A DNA stretch of 64,000 bases from Ashinkailepas kermadecensis (GCA_034440615.1 JAOTOM010005132.1:838501-902500), one strand, 5' to 3'. Shown: positions 1-37,923, counted from the first letter of the stretch. The notes: a model not told the origin generated them from the letters alone. A program made the numbers and translations.

Positions 1-660
1 TTGAAATATGCGCCCGCGACAAGTGCGCCCGGATGCTCACTAGTGTGTGCGCGAGGAATATAGTTACAATTTATGAGACTGTCTCCATACAATATGATGC
101 GAAGTGCATTTATGAAAGTTAGCTTGCCTTCAGACGTCAATTTCATTGCTACTTACAGTGATATATTGCGCATATAGTTACTTCACGTATTGTCTTCTGG
201 AACTATTTTCCACCATAGATGGCGGGCCGCCGGCGGCGACGCCCCCGGCCCGTGGCCCGTCCCCGACGACCTGCCATTTATAATATAACGGGGTGCGGAA
301 CCATTCCCTGAATGTTAATGGGCCCCAGCGCCAAAGTTACAGGCATATTTTCATATTTGAAACGACAGGCAATGTGCTTAGCATGAGTTCCGCCACCATT
401 GGAGTTGAGGCCACATATTTTCTCGATATTGTTTAAGAACATCACGCTTATAGGCGTTGAACGGAAAAAATGCAGCTACAACCCTGAATTTCTCCTACAC
501 CATTTTGGCGTAGCGGAGCCGAGGTTGCTAAGTATTGTTGGAGGGTGGAACTTTACTTTTTGTCGTGCCACCGCTCGGCAGCCCTACGGATCCTCTGGGC
601 AGCAACCGTCGGCGCTTGACGTGCATCGAGCCATGCCAGAACCTCAATAAAGCCGGAAAG
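1..660. other. Unassigned sequence
   Basis: No gene, RNA or repeat recognised. A short GC-rich patch near 220-270 is followed by ordinary mixed sequence. Confidence 0.4.
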
Positions 661-669
661 CTTCATGTC

Positions 670-1240
670 AAAAGGTAAACAATGACGGAGTTATATATCT
701 ATAAAAGTAGTCGAGTATGGCATCAGAAGGCAGCTGATTTTATGCATGTTTATTTGAGACCATTGAAAATTCATTCGCTAATGTAGAACATCAGATATAC
801 AATTTAAAGGAATACATGTGATAATTCGAGACAGAAATCCTGGAATTGAGTGCAAAAATGGCAGGATTAGATATCAATAAAAGTAGTCGAGTATGGCGTC
901 AGGAGGCAGCTGATTTTATGTCGGCTTATTTGATACCATTTGAAATTTATTCGCTAATGTAGAACATCAGAGATACAATTTAAAGGAATACCATGTGATA
1001 ATTTCAGACACAAATCCTGTAATTGAGTGCAAAAAATGACAGGGTTATATATATATATATATATAAAAGTAGTCTAGTATGGCATCAGAAGGCAGCTGAG
1101 TTTATGTCCGTTTATTTGAGACCATTGGAAATTAATTCGGTAATGCAAAACATCTCATATATAATCTAAAGAAATACAATGTGATATTTTTGGACACAAA
1201 TTCTGTAATTGAGTGTAAAAGTGGCAGGGTTAAACCTTCA
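670..1240. repeat. Tandem repeat, about 180-bp unit, three copies
   Basis: Three diverged units recur at a spacing of about 176-188 bp. Each contains ATAAAAGTAGTCGAGTATGG, then GGCAGCTGA and a TTTATTTGA segment. The third has a (TA)n expansion near 1045-1064. Confidence 0.8.
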
Positions 1241-1527
1241 TGGAAGTTATTCAAGATCATATAAAAATGTAGCACGTTGGGGATTTTCGTTTAGTTAAGA
1301 ACATTTGAAATTGTCAGCACATCACACGGAAGATATATGACACGATTTTATTACAAGATGCTGAGTGGTCAATTGCTCCCATTTCACTTTAAGGGCAAAG
1401 TGACAGGGTGAGATGATTTGATGATGAAACGAACTACACATAAGAGAGCTTGTTTCAATGTTGTTCAAATTTGACCATTGGAAATTACTTGCACCTCTTC
1501 TAGAAATTAGAATATAGCATTAATCAT

Positions 1528-1578
1528 AGCAACCCCACTCTGGTGGTGTTCTTTCACAAACCCACCACCAGAGCGGCG
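1528..1578. repeat. Imperfect hairpin at edge of inverted arm
   Basis: CTCTGGTGGTG pairs with CACCACCAGAG across a short loop. It lies just outside the start of the 290-bp tandem units that make up the left arm of the large inverted repeat. Confidence 0.6.
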
Positions 1579-1589
1579 CCACCGGTATT

Positions 1590-3715
1590 ATGTCCGCTCA
1601 TGACGCCTGACGCCATCTGGGTAGGCTTAAGCGGAAGCGAAATAATACGAGGCGACCGAGGAAATCACCTTCGACCGTGCTTCACCTTCGACCGTGGAAT
1701 ATCTTTCTCGATTTCTCAACTTTCAGATATCGCACAAGTCACGTCGAATGACACTCATTTTCTGCCAATTGAAGCCATAGCGACGAAACAAGTGGCCCAT
1801 CGAAGAACTCAATTTAGCCTTTGACCTTGAAGTTTGATCTCAACATGTCCCGGTTTGGAATGTTACTCGAAGGTTCACTAGGGGCTATCGCTTGATGCCA
1901 GATCTTGGTAGGCTTAGGCGAAAACTATAAATGCGAGGCGACCGGATAAATCAGCTTGACGTTTGACATTCAAAATTATTTCGATTTCTGAAGTTTCTGA
2001 TATCGCAAAACAAGCCACGTGGAATGTCTCCCATGTTATACAACTAGAAGTTATACGAACAAACGCGAGACCATCGAAAAACTCGAAGAACGAGCTTTTG
2101 ATCTTGAAGTTTGACCTTGACATGTCCTTGTTTGAAATGTTGCTCGAGGGTTGACTACAGGCTATCGCTTGATACCAAATTTGGGTAGCTTCAGGTGAAA
2201 ACGAAGAAATGCGAGGCGACCGAAGAAATGCGTTTGACCTTTTAAATTAATTTGATTTCTGTACGGTCTGCAAGAGTACCTCACGAAACGTCGAATGACA
2301 CCCACTTTATGGAAATTGAAACCATAGCGACGAAGCGCGAGAACTTCGGAAAATTCAACCTAGCTATTCACCTTGAAATCTGACATTGACATGTCCCGGT
2401 CTGAAATGTTACTGGAGTTACTGGAGTTTGAATGCTAATGTCACCACGGGCTATCGCTTGGTACCAGATTTTGGTAGGTTTGGGCGGAAACAAACCTTTT
2501 TATGCAGAATAAAATGCGAGACACTTGCGGAAATCAGTTTGGTCTTTGACCTTGAAAATTAATTCGATTGCTCAAGTATCTGACACCGCACAAGCCACGT
2601 CGGATGAAGCCCATTGGATTGACGTTGAAGTGATAAGAACCGAACGCGAGCCCATCGAATGACTCAAGCTAACCTCTTACCTTGAGGTTTGACCTTGACA
2701 TGTTCCGGTTTGAAATATTACTCGCGGATTCACCACTAGCTATCGCTTGATATCGCATTTGGGCAGGTTTGGGCGAGAACTAAAAAATGCGAGGCGACCG
2801 AAGAAACCGGTTTACGTTGGATTGGACCTCGAGTCTCGACCGTCATGGTGGTCATGCGAGACCTATGTAGTTCCTTCCAGCGTGTTCAGCACAGGCAGAA
2901 CCATTCGTGGTAATTGATTCGAACGAACATAAGCCCGTCGCTGAATGCGAATACGAATACAAATAGGTCTCTGGCTAACTCGTCGTTGAATACGAATACG
3001 AATACGACGCTAGGGGCGGGGATGGTCCAGTGGTTAGAGCGTTGAACTCTGGATGCGAAGGTCCCGGGTTCAACGCTCGCACCGCTCAGACATTTCCCAA
3101 TCCCGCGACCAACCGGCGAAACAGTGTGGGTGGCGCCGATTAGCAGTGATTGTATACAGTGTGTCGCGAGCTATCCAAATACAACAACAACGCTAAATTG
3201 ACGTACGTGTTTAAGGCTGCCCAGGACACCCCTTCATGGTCTTGAAGGTACCTAAGGACACCAAGAATGACGCTTGTTCAAGATATATCAATATATGCGC
3301 AGATGAAGGCAACCTAAGACATATATGACCTTGCGATAATGTGAATTCGGTGCCTTGCAAAGCACAATCCTCCACCCAACCGAAAACACAAGATGGTCAA
3401 GGTTCATGTTATTGAAGTATAGTCTGGAAACACAAATTCATCACGCTTGCTGATTTACCACTCGGAGATTTTGTGACGACAAATAGTCTGTGAAGCCCGT
3501 TGATTGGGTAGATCGGTTTCTAGTATTTTGGCCATTCTCTGGTATATATATATTTTTTTCACTATATAAATAATTAGGTATAATTTTGTGCCGATCATAC
3601 ACAGATATTTTAACAGCTGGTGATTGGGGGCACATGACAGAAATCGAGGGGTAAAAACGTCGTTTTTTTAAGTGTGGGAATGTCCTCCCCAGTCCCCCAG
3701 AGATTCCACCCATGA
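1590..3715 (+). mobile_element. Left arm of a large inverted repeat (foldback-like)
   Basis: About four tandem units of about 280-290 bp, marked by GGCTATCGCTTGATACCA at about 1885, 2160, 2450 and 2735, followed by a unique segment with CCCGTTGATTGG and a G/C-rich end reading CACCCATG. The same units and unique segment occur in reverse complement at 10295-12570. A SINE has inserted at 3013-3189. No transposase was recognised between the arms. Confidence 0.75.
3013..3189 (+). mobile_element. tRNA-derived SINE
   Basis: Begins with GGGGATGGTCCAGTGGTTAG (A-box-like), has GTCCCGGGTTCAACGC (B-box-like), and ends in a (CAA)n tail. It is flanked by ACGCTA at 3007-3012 and 3190-3195. The right inverted arm has the corresponding site without the insertion near 10816-10822. 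Confidence 0.75.
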
Positions 3716-4943
3716 GTAGAGCAGCTGGAGCGGTTATCCTTCATGGAGGCGGGACTTCTCACTACTTATGATTGCTAGTCCTCCATCATCAAGAACTTAC
3801 TAGGGGAGAGGGGGCGAACCCCAGAGGGGCGTGAGCGACACCTCGATGGGGCCATGTCTAGAACACTCCCCCCAATTAAAAAAAAAGCTTTTTAGATCAC
3901 ATAATCATTTTTAAAGTAAACGTCAAAATGTCCACGAACAAAAAAAAACAACGTTCGGGTAAAATCTGAACCTGTTGCCACTGCCCACGTCATGATTTTA
4001 AACATGTCATAGGATCTGCCGCTGGCATAACTAGCGCGACGGCACTATTGCCAATCGCAACCGAGGAGAAGATTGCTCATGACATTTGTATTGTCATATA
4101 ACCGCCGAGCAAATCAAGAAAGCAACTTCAATTTCATACATTTTAGTGCCCATCGTTTTTCATCAACCCTATGCTGATGTTCAATTTCATTCAACTGACC
4201 TTCAGTTTTATTTTTCAATTCATTTTTCAACTCAACAGCTTTGTCGAGTTTCTTCACAGGAAGAGCTTTTGCTTGTTTTTTTTTTCTTCTCATAATATCC
4301 TCTACATATTTTTCGAGAGAAAATCGAAATATTTTATGAACGGCAGATCAACATCATCCGAGTTAAGCTTTTCCTTGATTTTGTAGTAGATGGGTGGTAA
4401 GAGCTTTCCTACAATGTTTGAGGTACATTTGAGAACCTTTCACAACATCTTTCCACGCACTCCGATGTGGGCCTACAGATATAATTTTGTATTTTAAAAC
4501 TACGGGCGAAGGGTGTATTTGAGCAACCACGCTAGCGTTTGCTCAGTGACGTTTACTAGCGAATCCACTCCCGGGAAAGGAAAATATTAAAATGCACAGC
4601 CCAATACGCCCCTGCCGTCGTATTTCCTATCCACCACTTACTTTTTGACATGAAATTAACTGACGAAAGTATTCCCCATGGTGCACCCTTCCGGGAAGGC
4701 TCGAAAGTGCGCTACTCCCCGCTCCACGGATTTTCAGCCAGAGACGCCTGTAACGAAGTCAACTTGGGCCCCTCTTTCGAATGCGTTTGGCTCCCATGTA
4801 TCCTGGGATCCTGGCTCCGAACGGATCCCAGACATTCGGCCGGCACCTGCCGGCACGCTGACATCGGCATTTGACGCCTCGAGCGGCGGCAGTCCGAGCG
4901 GTGTTATGCCAAGTCAGTTTCCGTTCTCACACTAGATGTTTTT
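3716..4943. other. Intergenic sequence, no gene
   Basis: Contains a G-rich mobile-element-like edge at 3800-3880 and an AT-rich stretch at 3885-4400 with several poly-A/T runs. No conserved coding sequence was seen. Confidence 0.4.
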
Positions 4944-4994
4944 TTGGGCGCTGTATAACCTAGGCAGTTGATGCGCCCCTAAACTCCAATAACA
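4944..4994 (+). mobile_element. Mini retroposon-like insertion, about 50 bp
   Basis: Short insert starting GGGCGCTG and ending CCTAAACTCCAATAAC, flanked by the 15-bp direct repeat ACACTAGATGTTTTT (4929-4943 and 4995-5009). GGGCGC near the start can pair with GCGCCC in the middle. It is one of three such inserts. Confidence 0.75.
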
Positions 4995-5040
4995 ACACTA
5001 GATGTTTTTATAACTGATTGTCGTCATCTTGTAAAACGTT

Positions 5041-7128
5041 GTGGTTCGCGATTTTGTAATTTTAACCCTGACAAATGTGTTCGCTTCTATCGATGTTCCT
5101 CGCTTCCGTCCTGCGTGTCGCACCGTAAACTATTGTAGCTTGCGCCGGATTGACCAAACGGCTTTGAATCGTGACCTGATGTGTGTGGATTGGTGGAGGG
5201 TGTTTTATTTGCAGACGGTTACGTTAATGTGAAACGCTTTCCTGAGTCGCTTTTTACCGATTTTTGACCGGCACGCTCCGGTTAGGCGGATACGCATGCG
5301 GAAACCTAGCGCCCCAGCGGTGTCGGACATAACTAGACATCTCATGGCCCGCCGTCGGGAAGCGCTGCGTTTCTCAGGTCACGGCTCCGCCGTGTATAGA
5401 GAGCTCAACGGACGGGTACGTTCTGCCATTCGGCGCGACTCCCTTGGCGACGTGCAGAGGCGCATCCAGGAGAGCGAACGAGGGGGCATGTGGCGGTGCA
5501 TTCGGTCCACCGTAGGCGATGTCATGAGCTATCGAAAGGCTCCCGACGCTACCCCTGATCAGCTCAACGATTATTTTGTTGGCATTGAACCACGCATTGC
5601 TGGCGATGTTGCTGGTAACGGTGTTTCCCCGAGCCTAGCCTGCCGTTTGCCGCGAGTAGGTGCCTGTGCATTCTGTCTAGTGTCACTGTCCCTCTCCGAG
5701 CTACGTGCCATTGTGTTCGGCATGAACAGCTCGTCCGCCTGCGGTGGGAACGGCATCAGCGTGGGTATGATCCGGCTGAGCTTTGACGTCATTGTGCATT
5801 TGGTCAACTGCAGCCTCATCACTGCTGACGTCCCCATTTCCTGGAAGCGCTCCTTAGTTTATCCCAACTTTAAATCTGGTGATCCTACCAGCCCATCCAA
5901 CTACCAACCAATCTCTATTGTCATGATCATTGCAAAAAAATGTGGACCGTGCAGTCCGCCAGCAGCTCTACGTCTACCTATCCAACAACCACCTCCTTTC
6001 TCCTACCCAGCACGGTTTCTGCCCCCGTCACTCAACGGAGGCCGCGCTGACATCCATATCCGACCAGATCCTGTCAGCCAATGATCGTGGTGAGATGTTC
6101 CTACTTTAACTCTTGGACTTGAGTAAATGCTTTGATGTGATCGACCATTCAACACTCTTGACCAAATTAAGTCAGCACGGTATCGACACTTCATGGTTTT
6201 CGGCCTATCTCCAAAACCCTACCCAGAGTGTCAGCCTCACTGACAATCTGGATCGCAATATAAAATCTGTGCCACTTCCTAAAAACACCGGAGTTTTTCA
6301 AGGCTCATCTCTCGACCATTGCTTTACTAGTTTATCGCCAACGACCTCAGTCTGTTCGCTGAGGGCGCAGTAGTCGATCAGTATGCAGATGGCACAAATT
6401 TTGGTCACCGGAAGCAAAACTCACATCAAAAGTGTCGTTACCGAGTTGGAACACGTCCTGGCCTCCCTTGACATTGGGTTCCGCGGAAACGGTCCTAAAG
6501 TAAATGCGGAGAAAACCCAGCGTATGGTCTTTGGCAGCCAACAAAATGTACTCAATCTTCCCAACTTCACGGTAACGTTTCGCGATCAACATCTGCTCCC
6601 CTGTTCGGAAGCAAAAACCTAGGACTAATTTTTTATCGTACCCTCAGCTGGGACTCGCATGTTTCTAACATTACCAGACGACGGTTCGGAACTTTGGCCG
6701 GTCTGTCGCATCTCAGAGGCTACCTGCCACCATCTGTCATCTCGGTGCTCGTCAAAGCCTGAATCGTCTCTCAGATCCGGTACTGCATTTCGGTCTACGG
6801 TACTTGTACCCAAGAGAATATGTCTCGGATTAAAAAAAACTATGAAGCAAAAGTTATTTTCGGACGAACTAAATTTGTCGATGTCGCGGATCTGTTAGAA
6901 CGCCTTGGCTGGATGAGCGCCGATAACTTGGCCTCATACCACACGCTGTGCCTGCTTCATGAGGTGCGCTGTCCGCAGGAGCCGGCTTCGTTAGCCGGTA
7001 CAATCACCACAGTAGCCGAGCACCCTGACCGCCACACCCTTCAGGTCCTGGACCTGCACGTCGTCAGATCGCGGAGAGAGATGGGTAGGCGCCGTTTTTG
7101 TTTGCTCCCAAGGCCCTGCTCTGTATAA
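5041..7128 (+). pseudogene. Decayed non-LTR retrotransposon, endonuclease linker and reverse transcriptase
   Basis: Coding fragments in several frames. 5041-5230 resembles the endonuclease-RT linker. 5296-5935 carries LVYPNFKSGDPTSPSNYQPI. A frameshift follows near 5940. The next part reads LSPTQHGFCPRHSTEAALTS, LLDLSKCFDVIDHSTLLTKL and GVFQGSSL, all typical RT motifs. Further fragments continue to about 7128. Stops and frameshifts show it is inactive. The AVI-type loop before TLLTKL suggests a Jockey/RTE-like clade, which is not certain. It lies between the two inverted arms. Confidence 0.82.
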
Positions 7129-7139
7129 CGAGCCGCCGC

Positions 7140-7390
7140 ACGAGCTGAAGCGCGACTGCCAGTTTTCCTGTTCAGTCGCCGCCCGAGGCAGCAGTTGTGC
7201 GTGCGACTGGACTGACTGCTCTGATCGTACTGACTGCTCGATCGTACTGGACTGACTCTCGATCGTACTGGACTACTTCGTACTTGACTGCTCTGATCGT
7301 ACTTGCTGACTTCTGATCATACTTATTGACTTCTGATCGATCTGCTGACTCTTTCCGTACCGCTGGTATGAACAATTGTTAGATGTTTTC
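7140..7390. repeat. Degenerate GATCGTACTGACT simple repeat
   Basis: Repeated GACTGCTCTGATCGTACT-like units with many small changes. Confidence 0.7.
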
Positions 7391-7493
7391 ATCATGTGCG
7401 CCTGTGACAGCCCTTATTTACTGATGACCCTTGTTTTAAGATTCGACAATGGGCTGTAATAGCCACGAGTCTATTGTGGATGGCCGGAATATA

Positions 7494-7530
7494 CGTCTTT
7501 GTCTTTGTCTTTGTCTTTGTCTTTGACGGC
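7494..7530. repeat. (CTTTGT)n microsatellite
   Basis: Five to six perfect hexamer units. Confidence 0.85.
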
Positions 7531-7574
7531 CGACCGACGAATGCTATGACATTGCGCCCTGACACAGTCGGAAG

Positions 7575-8195
7575 TCGTTGCGCCGTGTCACCACCGTGAC
7601 ACCCTGTCCAGTTCCCCCCCGCAACCCCCCCTGTTCCCTCCCGTGTCACCGCCGTGTCACCACCGTGACACCGCCGTACGTGTCACCGCCGTGTCACGCC
7701 GTGTCACGTGTCACCGCCGTTCCGCGTGTCACCACTGACACCCATGTCAGTGTCACCACCGTGACACCGCCGTGTCACGTGTCACCGCCGTGTCACCGCC
7801 GTGTCACCACCGTGACACCGCCGTGTCACGTGTCACCGCCGTGTACCACCGTGACACCCATGTCAGTACCGCCGTGACACCGCCGTGTCACGTGTCACCG
7901 CCGTGTCACCGCCGTGACACCCATGTCAGTGTCACCACCGTGACACGCCGTGTCACGTGTCACCGCCGGTACCGCCGTGTACCATGACACCCATGTAGTG
8001 TCACCACCGTGACACCGCCGTGTCACTGTCACCGCCGTGTCACCACCGTGACACCCATGTCAGTGTCACCACCGTGACACCGCCGTGTCCGTGTCACCGC
8101 CGTGTCACCACCGTGACACCCATGTCAGTGTCACCACCGTGACACCGCCGTGTCACGTGTCACCGCCGTGTCACCACCGTGACACCCATGTCAGT
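7575..8195. repeat. Palindromic GTGTCAC minisatellite
   Basis: About 620 bp built from GTGTCACC, GCCGTGTCACC and ACCGTGACACC blocks with higher-order units including CATGTCAGTGTCACCACCGT. GTGTCAC and GTGACAC are reverse complements, so each unit can fold on itself. Confidence 0.9.
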
Positions 8196-8199
8196 GTGG

Positions 8200-9710
8200 C
8201 AAAGTGGTGCGCGACTGGCCCTGGTCAGGCAGTCGTCGCAGGGGAGCCGAGCAGGTCAGACGCGGCTGGACAGTCGAGGCGATGAGATGCACCCGAACGG
8301 GCGAAGGTGAGCAGACGTGCAAACGCTGGACGGTGGTCTGTCGTGGATGCTTGATGGATGTCCATCATGGGTGGTGATTGCGAGGCATGAACTTAAAAAG
8401 GAGCGCGCTGCTGCTTACGTTTGGAGAAACTGTTGAAATTCTTGTTCAGGTGGTTGCCTTTTATTTGATAATCAGCCCGACCAATACAAGGGCATTAACG
8501 GCTGTTATATTTCAGAACTTTGAGGTTTTGAAGATATTGGAACTGCGAACCAGTTGTCGCAGAGCGAGACAAACCATAGACAAACACTGCCGGGCAAACA
8601 GAACTTGCCTAAAACTGATGACCGTGATCCCGGATATGGCCCAAGTTGATCTACACGCCCCTCGAAGATGAATAGACGCCGCCTCCAGCGTGCTGAAGAG
8701 CACCTCCTCCTCCCGCTCAATGATTTTCAACCGGAGGCTCTCCTCCAGGAATATGCCCCCATAGCAATTTCCGAATCCTCCCTGATTCAAGGAACCACTC
8801 ATGGAGAGCTTAGAAACAACACAAGGCTTTGAAATGCTTCAATTTGGCTGGAAATTTGGCTCAACAACGTTTGCTGGGTTTTTTTTCCAAGGAGCACTCG
8901 ACCCCTAAACAAACATCTAGTAAGATGATAGCTGACGCTGTCGGTGTGCATCTCAAGTGCAAAGCGCTAGTTTCGCTCCTGACCAAGCTTTCTGCGTCTC
9001 CCCCCCCTCCGCCCCCACCCCAACAAAAAAAATTACTGGCCCATACTTGTTCTGCTAGTATAGCAATGTGGAAGCCACTGGAGACTTGACCTTGCCAGCT
9101 TTGTGGCTGTTCCACCAACTTTAGGGAAATTAACGGGAGGCTAGAGTTAATTATCGCTAAAGTGGGATGCAAGTTGGCAACATCGCATACGGTGCTTCCA
9201 ACGTTGTGCATATATGCATTAAGAATCAGCTCTCGCCATACTGTCTTCCAAATGATCCCCCACACACCCGGTTTCGCGGTTTTAGCATGGCAAGCCGCTG
9301 TCAGCGGAGCTCCCCAATGTTGGGAACTCCCAAATTAACGCAGCTTTTAATCCCTCCAATTAATTCCAAGACACGGCTTCAGCATTACTTTCCGGATAGC
9401 TTTTCTGGATCAGTCCTTGTCCCACCCTGGCCAATTGCGAACCAAGGAATTCTGTAGGTACAGATGGATGAATGCAACTGTTCTCCTCTTATAGAAAAGT
9501 GAAGGCTTTCTTAAAAAAGACACTATAATTTTATAAAAATGTGTATATTTTCCCACCATGGGGCAGCTATAGCTCCCCATCCCGTTCGCAGCTCTTTCCT
9601 GCGTGCGACGTTGACACTGGTCAAGCAAGTGTTCTGACATTCGCACCCACCCGTGCATGTAAATCGGTAACGTAATTTGGCACCCGAAGACCATGCACGA
9701 TAATACAATA
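8200..9710. other. Unassigned stretch with possible decayed coding
   Basis: No gene recognised. Short open stretches on both strands near 8640-8820 and 9160-9460 might be remnants of a transposon, but no motif is recognisable. A poly-C/poly-A patch lies near 9000-9030. Confidence 0.35.
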
Positions 9711-9921
9711 CAGAGACGGATCCAGGGATTTTAATAGCATTTCGGCTGAAGGGCGCCTTCAGCGGAAACCATCGCTGAGTGTTTTTTTTTCATTTCAAAG
9801 GGCGCATATTCCTCTGAAATGGATTTATTCAGCTGAGAAGATCCGCTGAGTGGGGTTGTGACACCACTTTTCCATGGGTGGATGCATGCTTCCAGTGTCC
9901 CCGCACCTGTACCCGCTCCTG
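9711..9921. mobile_element. hAT-type MITE, probable
   Basis: Starts CAGAGACGGATCCAGGG and ends CCCGCTCCTG, an approximate inverted terminal pair, and has internal GGGCGCC blocks like the 12914 element. The flanking 8 bp match only partly. It ends about 90 bp before the first recognised ZnT exon. Confidence 0.5.
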
Positions 9922-10012
9922 ATGCAACGTGACGTTTGCGCCACCTTTGCACCGGGGTAATGGTGCTGTTGGGCTCGTGTCGGTTGACGGGTGGCTGGCG
10001 GCCTGCCCGCAG

Positions 10013-35103
<25,091 letters not shown>

Positions 35104-35128
<25 letters not shown>

Positions 35129-35370
35129 GGCTGCGGGCAGAGTCGGGGTCCGGGCCCGGCTGAGGCTGCGCTCAGTGTCCGGGCCTCGCTGTGACTGCGG
35201 TTGGTGTCGGGGTCCGGGCCCCCATGAGGCTGCGGTCAGTGTCTGGATCCGGGCGCTGCTGGGACTGCAGTCAGTGTCGGGGTCCGGGCCCCCTGAGGCT
35301 GCGGTCAGTGTCGGGATCCACACCCCGCTGAGGCTGCGGTCAGTGTCGGGATCCACACCCTGCTGACGTG
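35104..35370. repeat. About 35-bp minisatellite beginning at the ZnT stop codon
   Basis: Unit GCTGAGGCTGCGGTCAGTGT plus CGGGATCCACACCCC, about seven copies with changes. The first unit contains the last ZnT codon and stop. Confidence 0.88.
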
Positions 35371-35374
35371 CGGT

Positions 35375-37660
35375 TCGCCGCCACAGTTCGTCGAACCTCT
35401 CCCAGAGGATAGCGCTCATCATCGGGTGGATGTGTGTGACCTTAAGCATTCCCCGTTTTCCCACAGACATATTGAACAGCTGCATTCCCATTTCGGCCGT
35501 GGAGGTCATTCTCGCCTCTCGTCCTGTTTCCAGTGTTCCGAATAACAACATTCAAATGTTGTTATACAATATTTTTGCAAACAAAATTGTCAACAGATTG
35601 TATCGATTTTTAACTTGTGTGTTTTTGCGGTCCATTCCATCGGCAGTGTTTAGTGTGGGATTGCATGGAGGTGCGACAATATAGTTCGGTGGGTCAATTG
35701 GCATGTGTGAATGTGTACGTGACCTAAAATGTGCCGATCGCGTGTGTATCTCAACAATCACCCATGTATGATTTACCGTTGTCGTACGCTTCGCTTTTCG
35801 CCATTTATGGCACGCGATTTCAACTGAGTCACGAAACCTGGCTTCAGATACTATCACGCAACGGCAACGTATATGCCATCACCTAACCCAGCCGAAACAT
35901 ATCACCGTGCCAATGATCAACTGCTGGCCATTGCTGCTGCCAGTCCATTGGTATCGCAAATTGCTCGATACACTTCGCCATCGGCCGCCTCGAGGAGTCC
36001 GGTGGGGGTCCTCTCTCCGTGCGGAGGCAGCAGCTCTGGCGGCTGGCTTTCTTCCTTTAAAGTGAAAAACTCGAGCTGGTCACACCACTGTTTGGAAGTC
36101 ATCTGAACGATGGGTCGACTGTCACGCGAGATGCAACGTCGGCCAGCCGCGCGGTATCGTTTAGAAGCGTCACGGCCAATACAGGGAGAGGCGGGAACGA
36201 CGCGACGCGCCTGGACGCAACTTAGCTGATCTTATTAGCTGTCGTGGATGGAGTATCGGTGCGGCCAGAGGTTCGTTGGCATGCTGGCCGGGCCGACCGA
36301 CGGCGCCAATTATTTCTGGACAGATGAATGGTGTCATTGATCATCTGATACCCGTTGTGTTTGGAAATTTTATGGTTATGATCGAGCCGACCGCGTCATT
36401 TAGTGTCACTCGCTACATTCATTCAAAAATGTTATAAGTTGCCAAACGCGCCAACTGAGACCGACCCACGCCAGCAAAACATCTACGCTCGCTGGCCAGG
36501 CTGATCATTCGATGCGCCCACTCCTCAAACATCCACGTCGCAAACCATTGTAAACGTGAATAGCCGTGTAGGAGACGGTGTTCTTCGTAAGCGAAGTTAT
36601 TCGTCTCGCACCGTCTCGTTTGCCACATATTTACACGCATGCTTTGCACGCCTGGTGTGCAGTAGTTCGTATCAGCAAATCTTGCGCCTCGGAGTATTCG
36701 CGTACGTCCACAAACGCAAACCCGAAACCATGCGCACGACGGGTAGGTCGTGCATTGTCTGCACCGACTCAATGCGGCACCAGTGGAAGCTTACAAACGA
36801 GAAAATGTGTAGCACCGGTGTATTTTCTATTTGCGTGTGGGCCTCTTCGGACCGAATCACGCGCTCGCACCCACTATCCTACTTTCCCGTATTTTGTCTC
36901 CGACCATGCATACAAGTCGTAACCACCAGTGATATGGATGAACTGCGCGTATCGGCAAAATACACTTCAATACAATGCACCACTGTCTTATCAACAGCGA
37001 CACGGTTCATCTCACCGCTGGCGTGGGGCTGCTCCAGCAGTCGCACGCTTCACGCACATTGCACGTTGTCTGTACGGCTGGTTCAGTATCCCGTAACGCA
37101 CCCACCCCATGCCCACATCATACGTGGGCATACTGCATACCATGCACAGCAGTATCAAAACGCAGGCATCCCACCACTCCACCAGATCCACCGTAACATG
37201 CATTATGGTGGCTCTTCTGGTGTTAACCCACAATTTTACTAACTCAATATTAGTGGGGTGCACTGCATCGATCTTAGTGGGCTCGGAAACGCATATCGGA
37301 AATAAAAAGTCAGGGCCTGTAGATGTTTGTGTGAGTGGGCTGGCAGTCGGGGGGGGGCATGAACGCAAACCAATAATCTAGAAGCTTGACGTTGATGAAT
37401 GAATGCTTGCGTGTTTCGGACGTCGTTCCGATCATGTCTTATTGTCGGGGACCGGTATACTTGTTACTCCAGCAAGCCGCTTTAAAAATAGTGGAAACGA
37501 AGAGCTGGCAAGCCGAGAAAGCTTCGAGAAGCCGGCTTATGAGGGATTGTCGATGAGGCACTTGCAAGGCAGCTTTCTTTGGGTCGGTCTGTCACATAGA
37601 TTAGGCTTTTGTAGCATGTCTTTTTAAACACTTCCTAAAACTTGAATGCACTGAACCTTG
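35375..37660. other. Region between the convergent genes
   Basis: No recognised gene. A 228-codon open frame at 36556-37242 (+) and a 117-codon frame at 36419-36772 (-) overlap. Neither resembles a known family to me. No clear AATAAA near either gene end was identified. Confidence 0.35.
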
Positions 37661-37667
37661 GGTTCTT

Positions 37668-37816
37668 TTACGACGCATTCAACCGCTACGTTATATAGCG
37701 TCGCCAACCTCTCACGCCGATTGGTCGCGGGTGGACTCGGTAAATTCCGTCGGTTGTGAGATTCGAACCCACGATCTTTCGATCAAGAGTCCGACGCTCT
37801 ACCAACTGAGCCCGCT
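37668..37816 (-). mobile_element. tRNA-derived SINE with a Lys-like head
   Basis: Minus strand: CTCAGTTGGTAGAGCGTCGG (A box), an anticodon loop reading CTT (Lys), CGTGGGTTCGAATCTCAC (B box), then the shared CCGCGACCAATCGGCGTGAG body. Head and spacer differ from the 11438 family while the body is the same. Confidence 0.8.
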
Positions 37817-37923
37817 TCCTGCCATCTCTGCGCCGCACCCTAATCCGGTGCAGGTTTCCACTTGGTCGGGGGGCGTCAGCGTCCCGTCCGCGTTCGGCGG
37901 GGATGCAGCCACACCTGTCAAAC

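Noticed and set aside
36556..37242. 228-codon plus-strand frame as a gene
   Set aside because: No recognisable domain, and it overlaps open frames on the other strand; kept only as an unexplained stretch.
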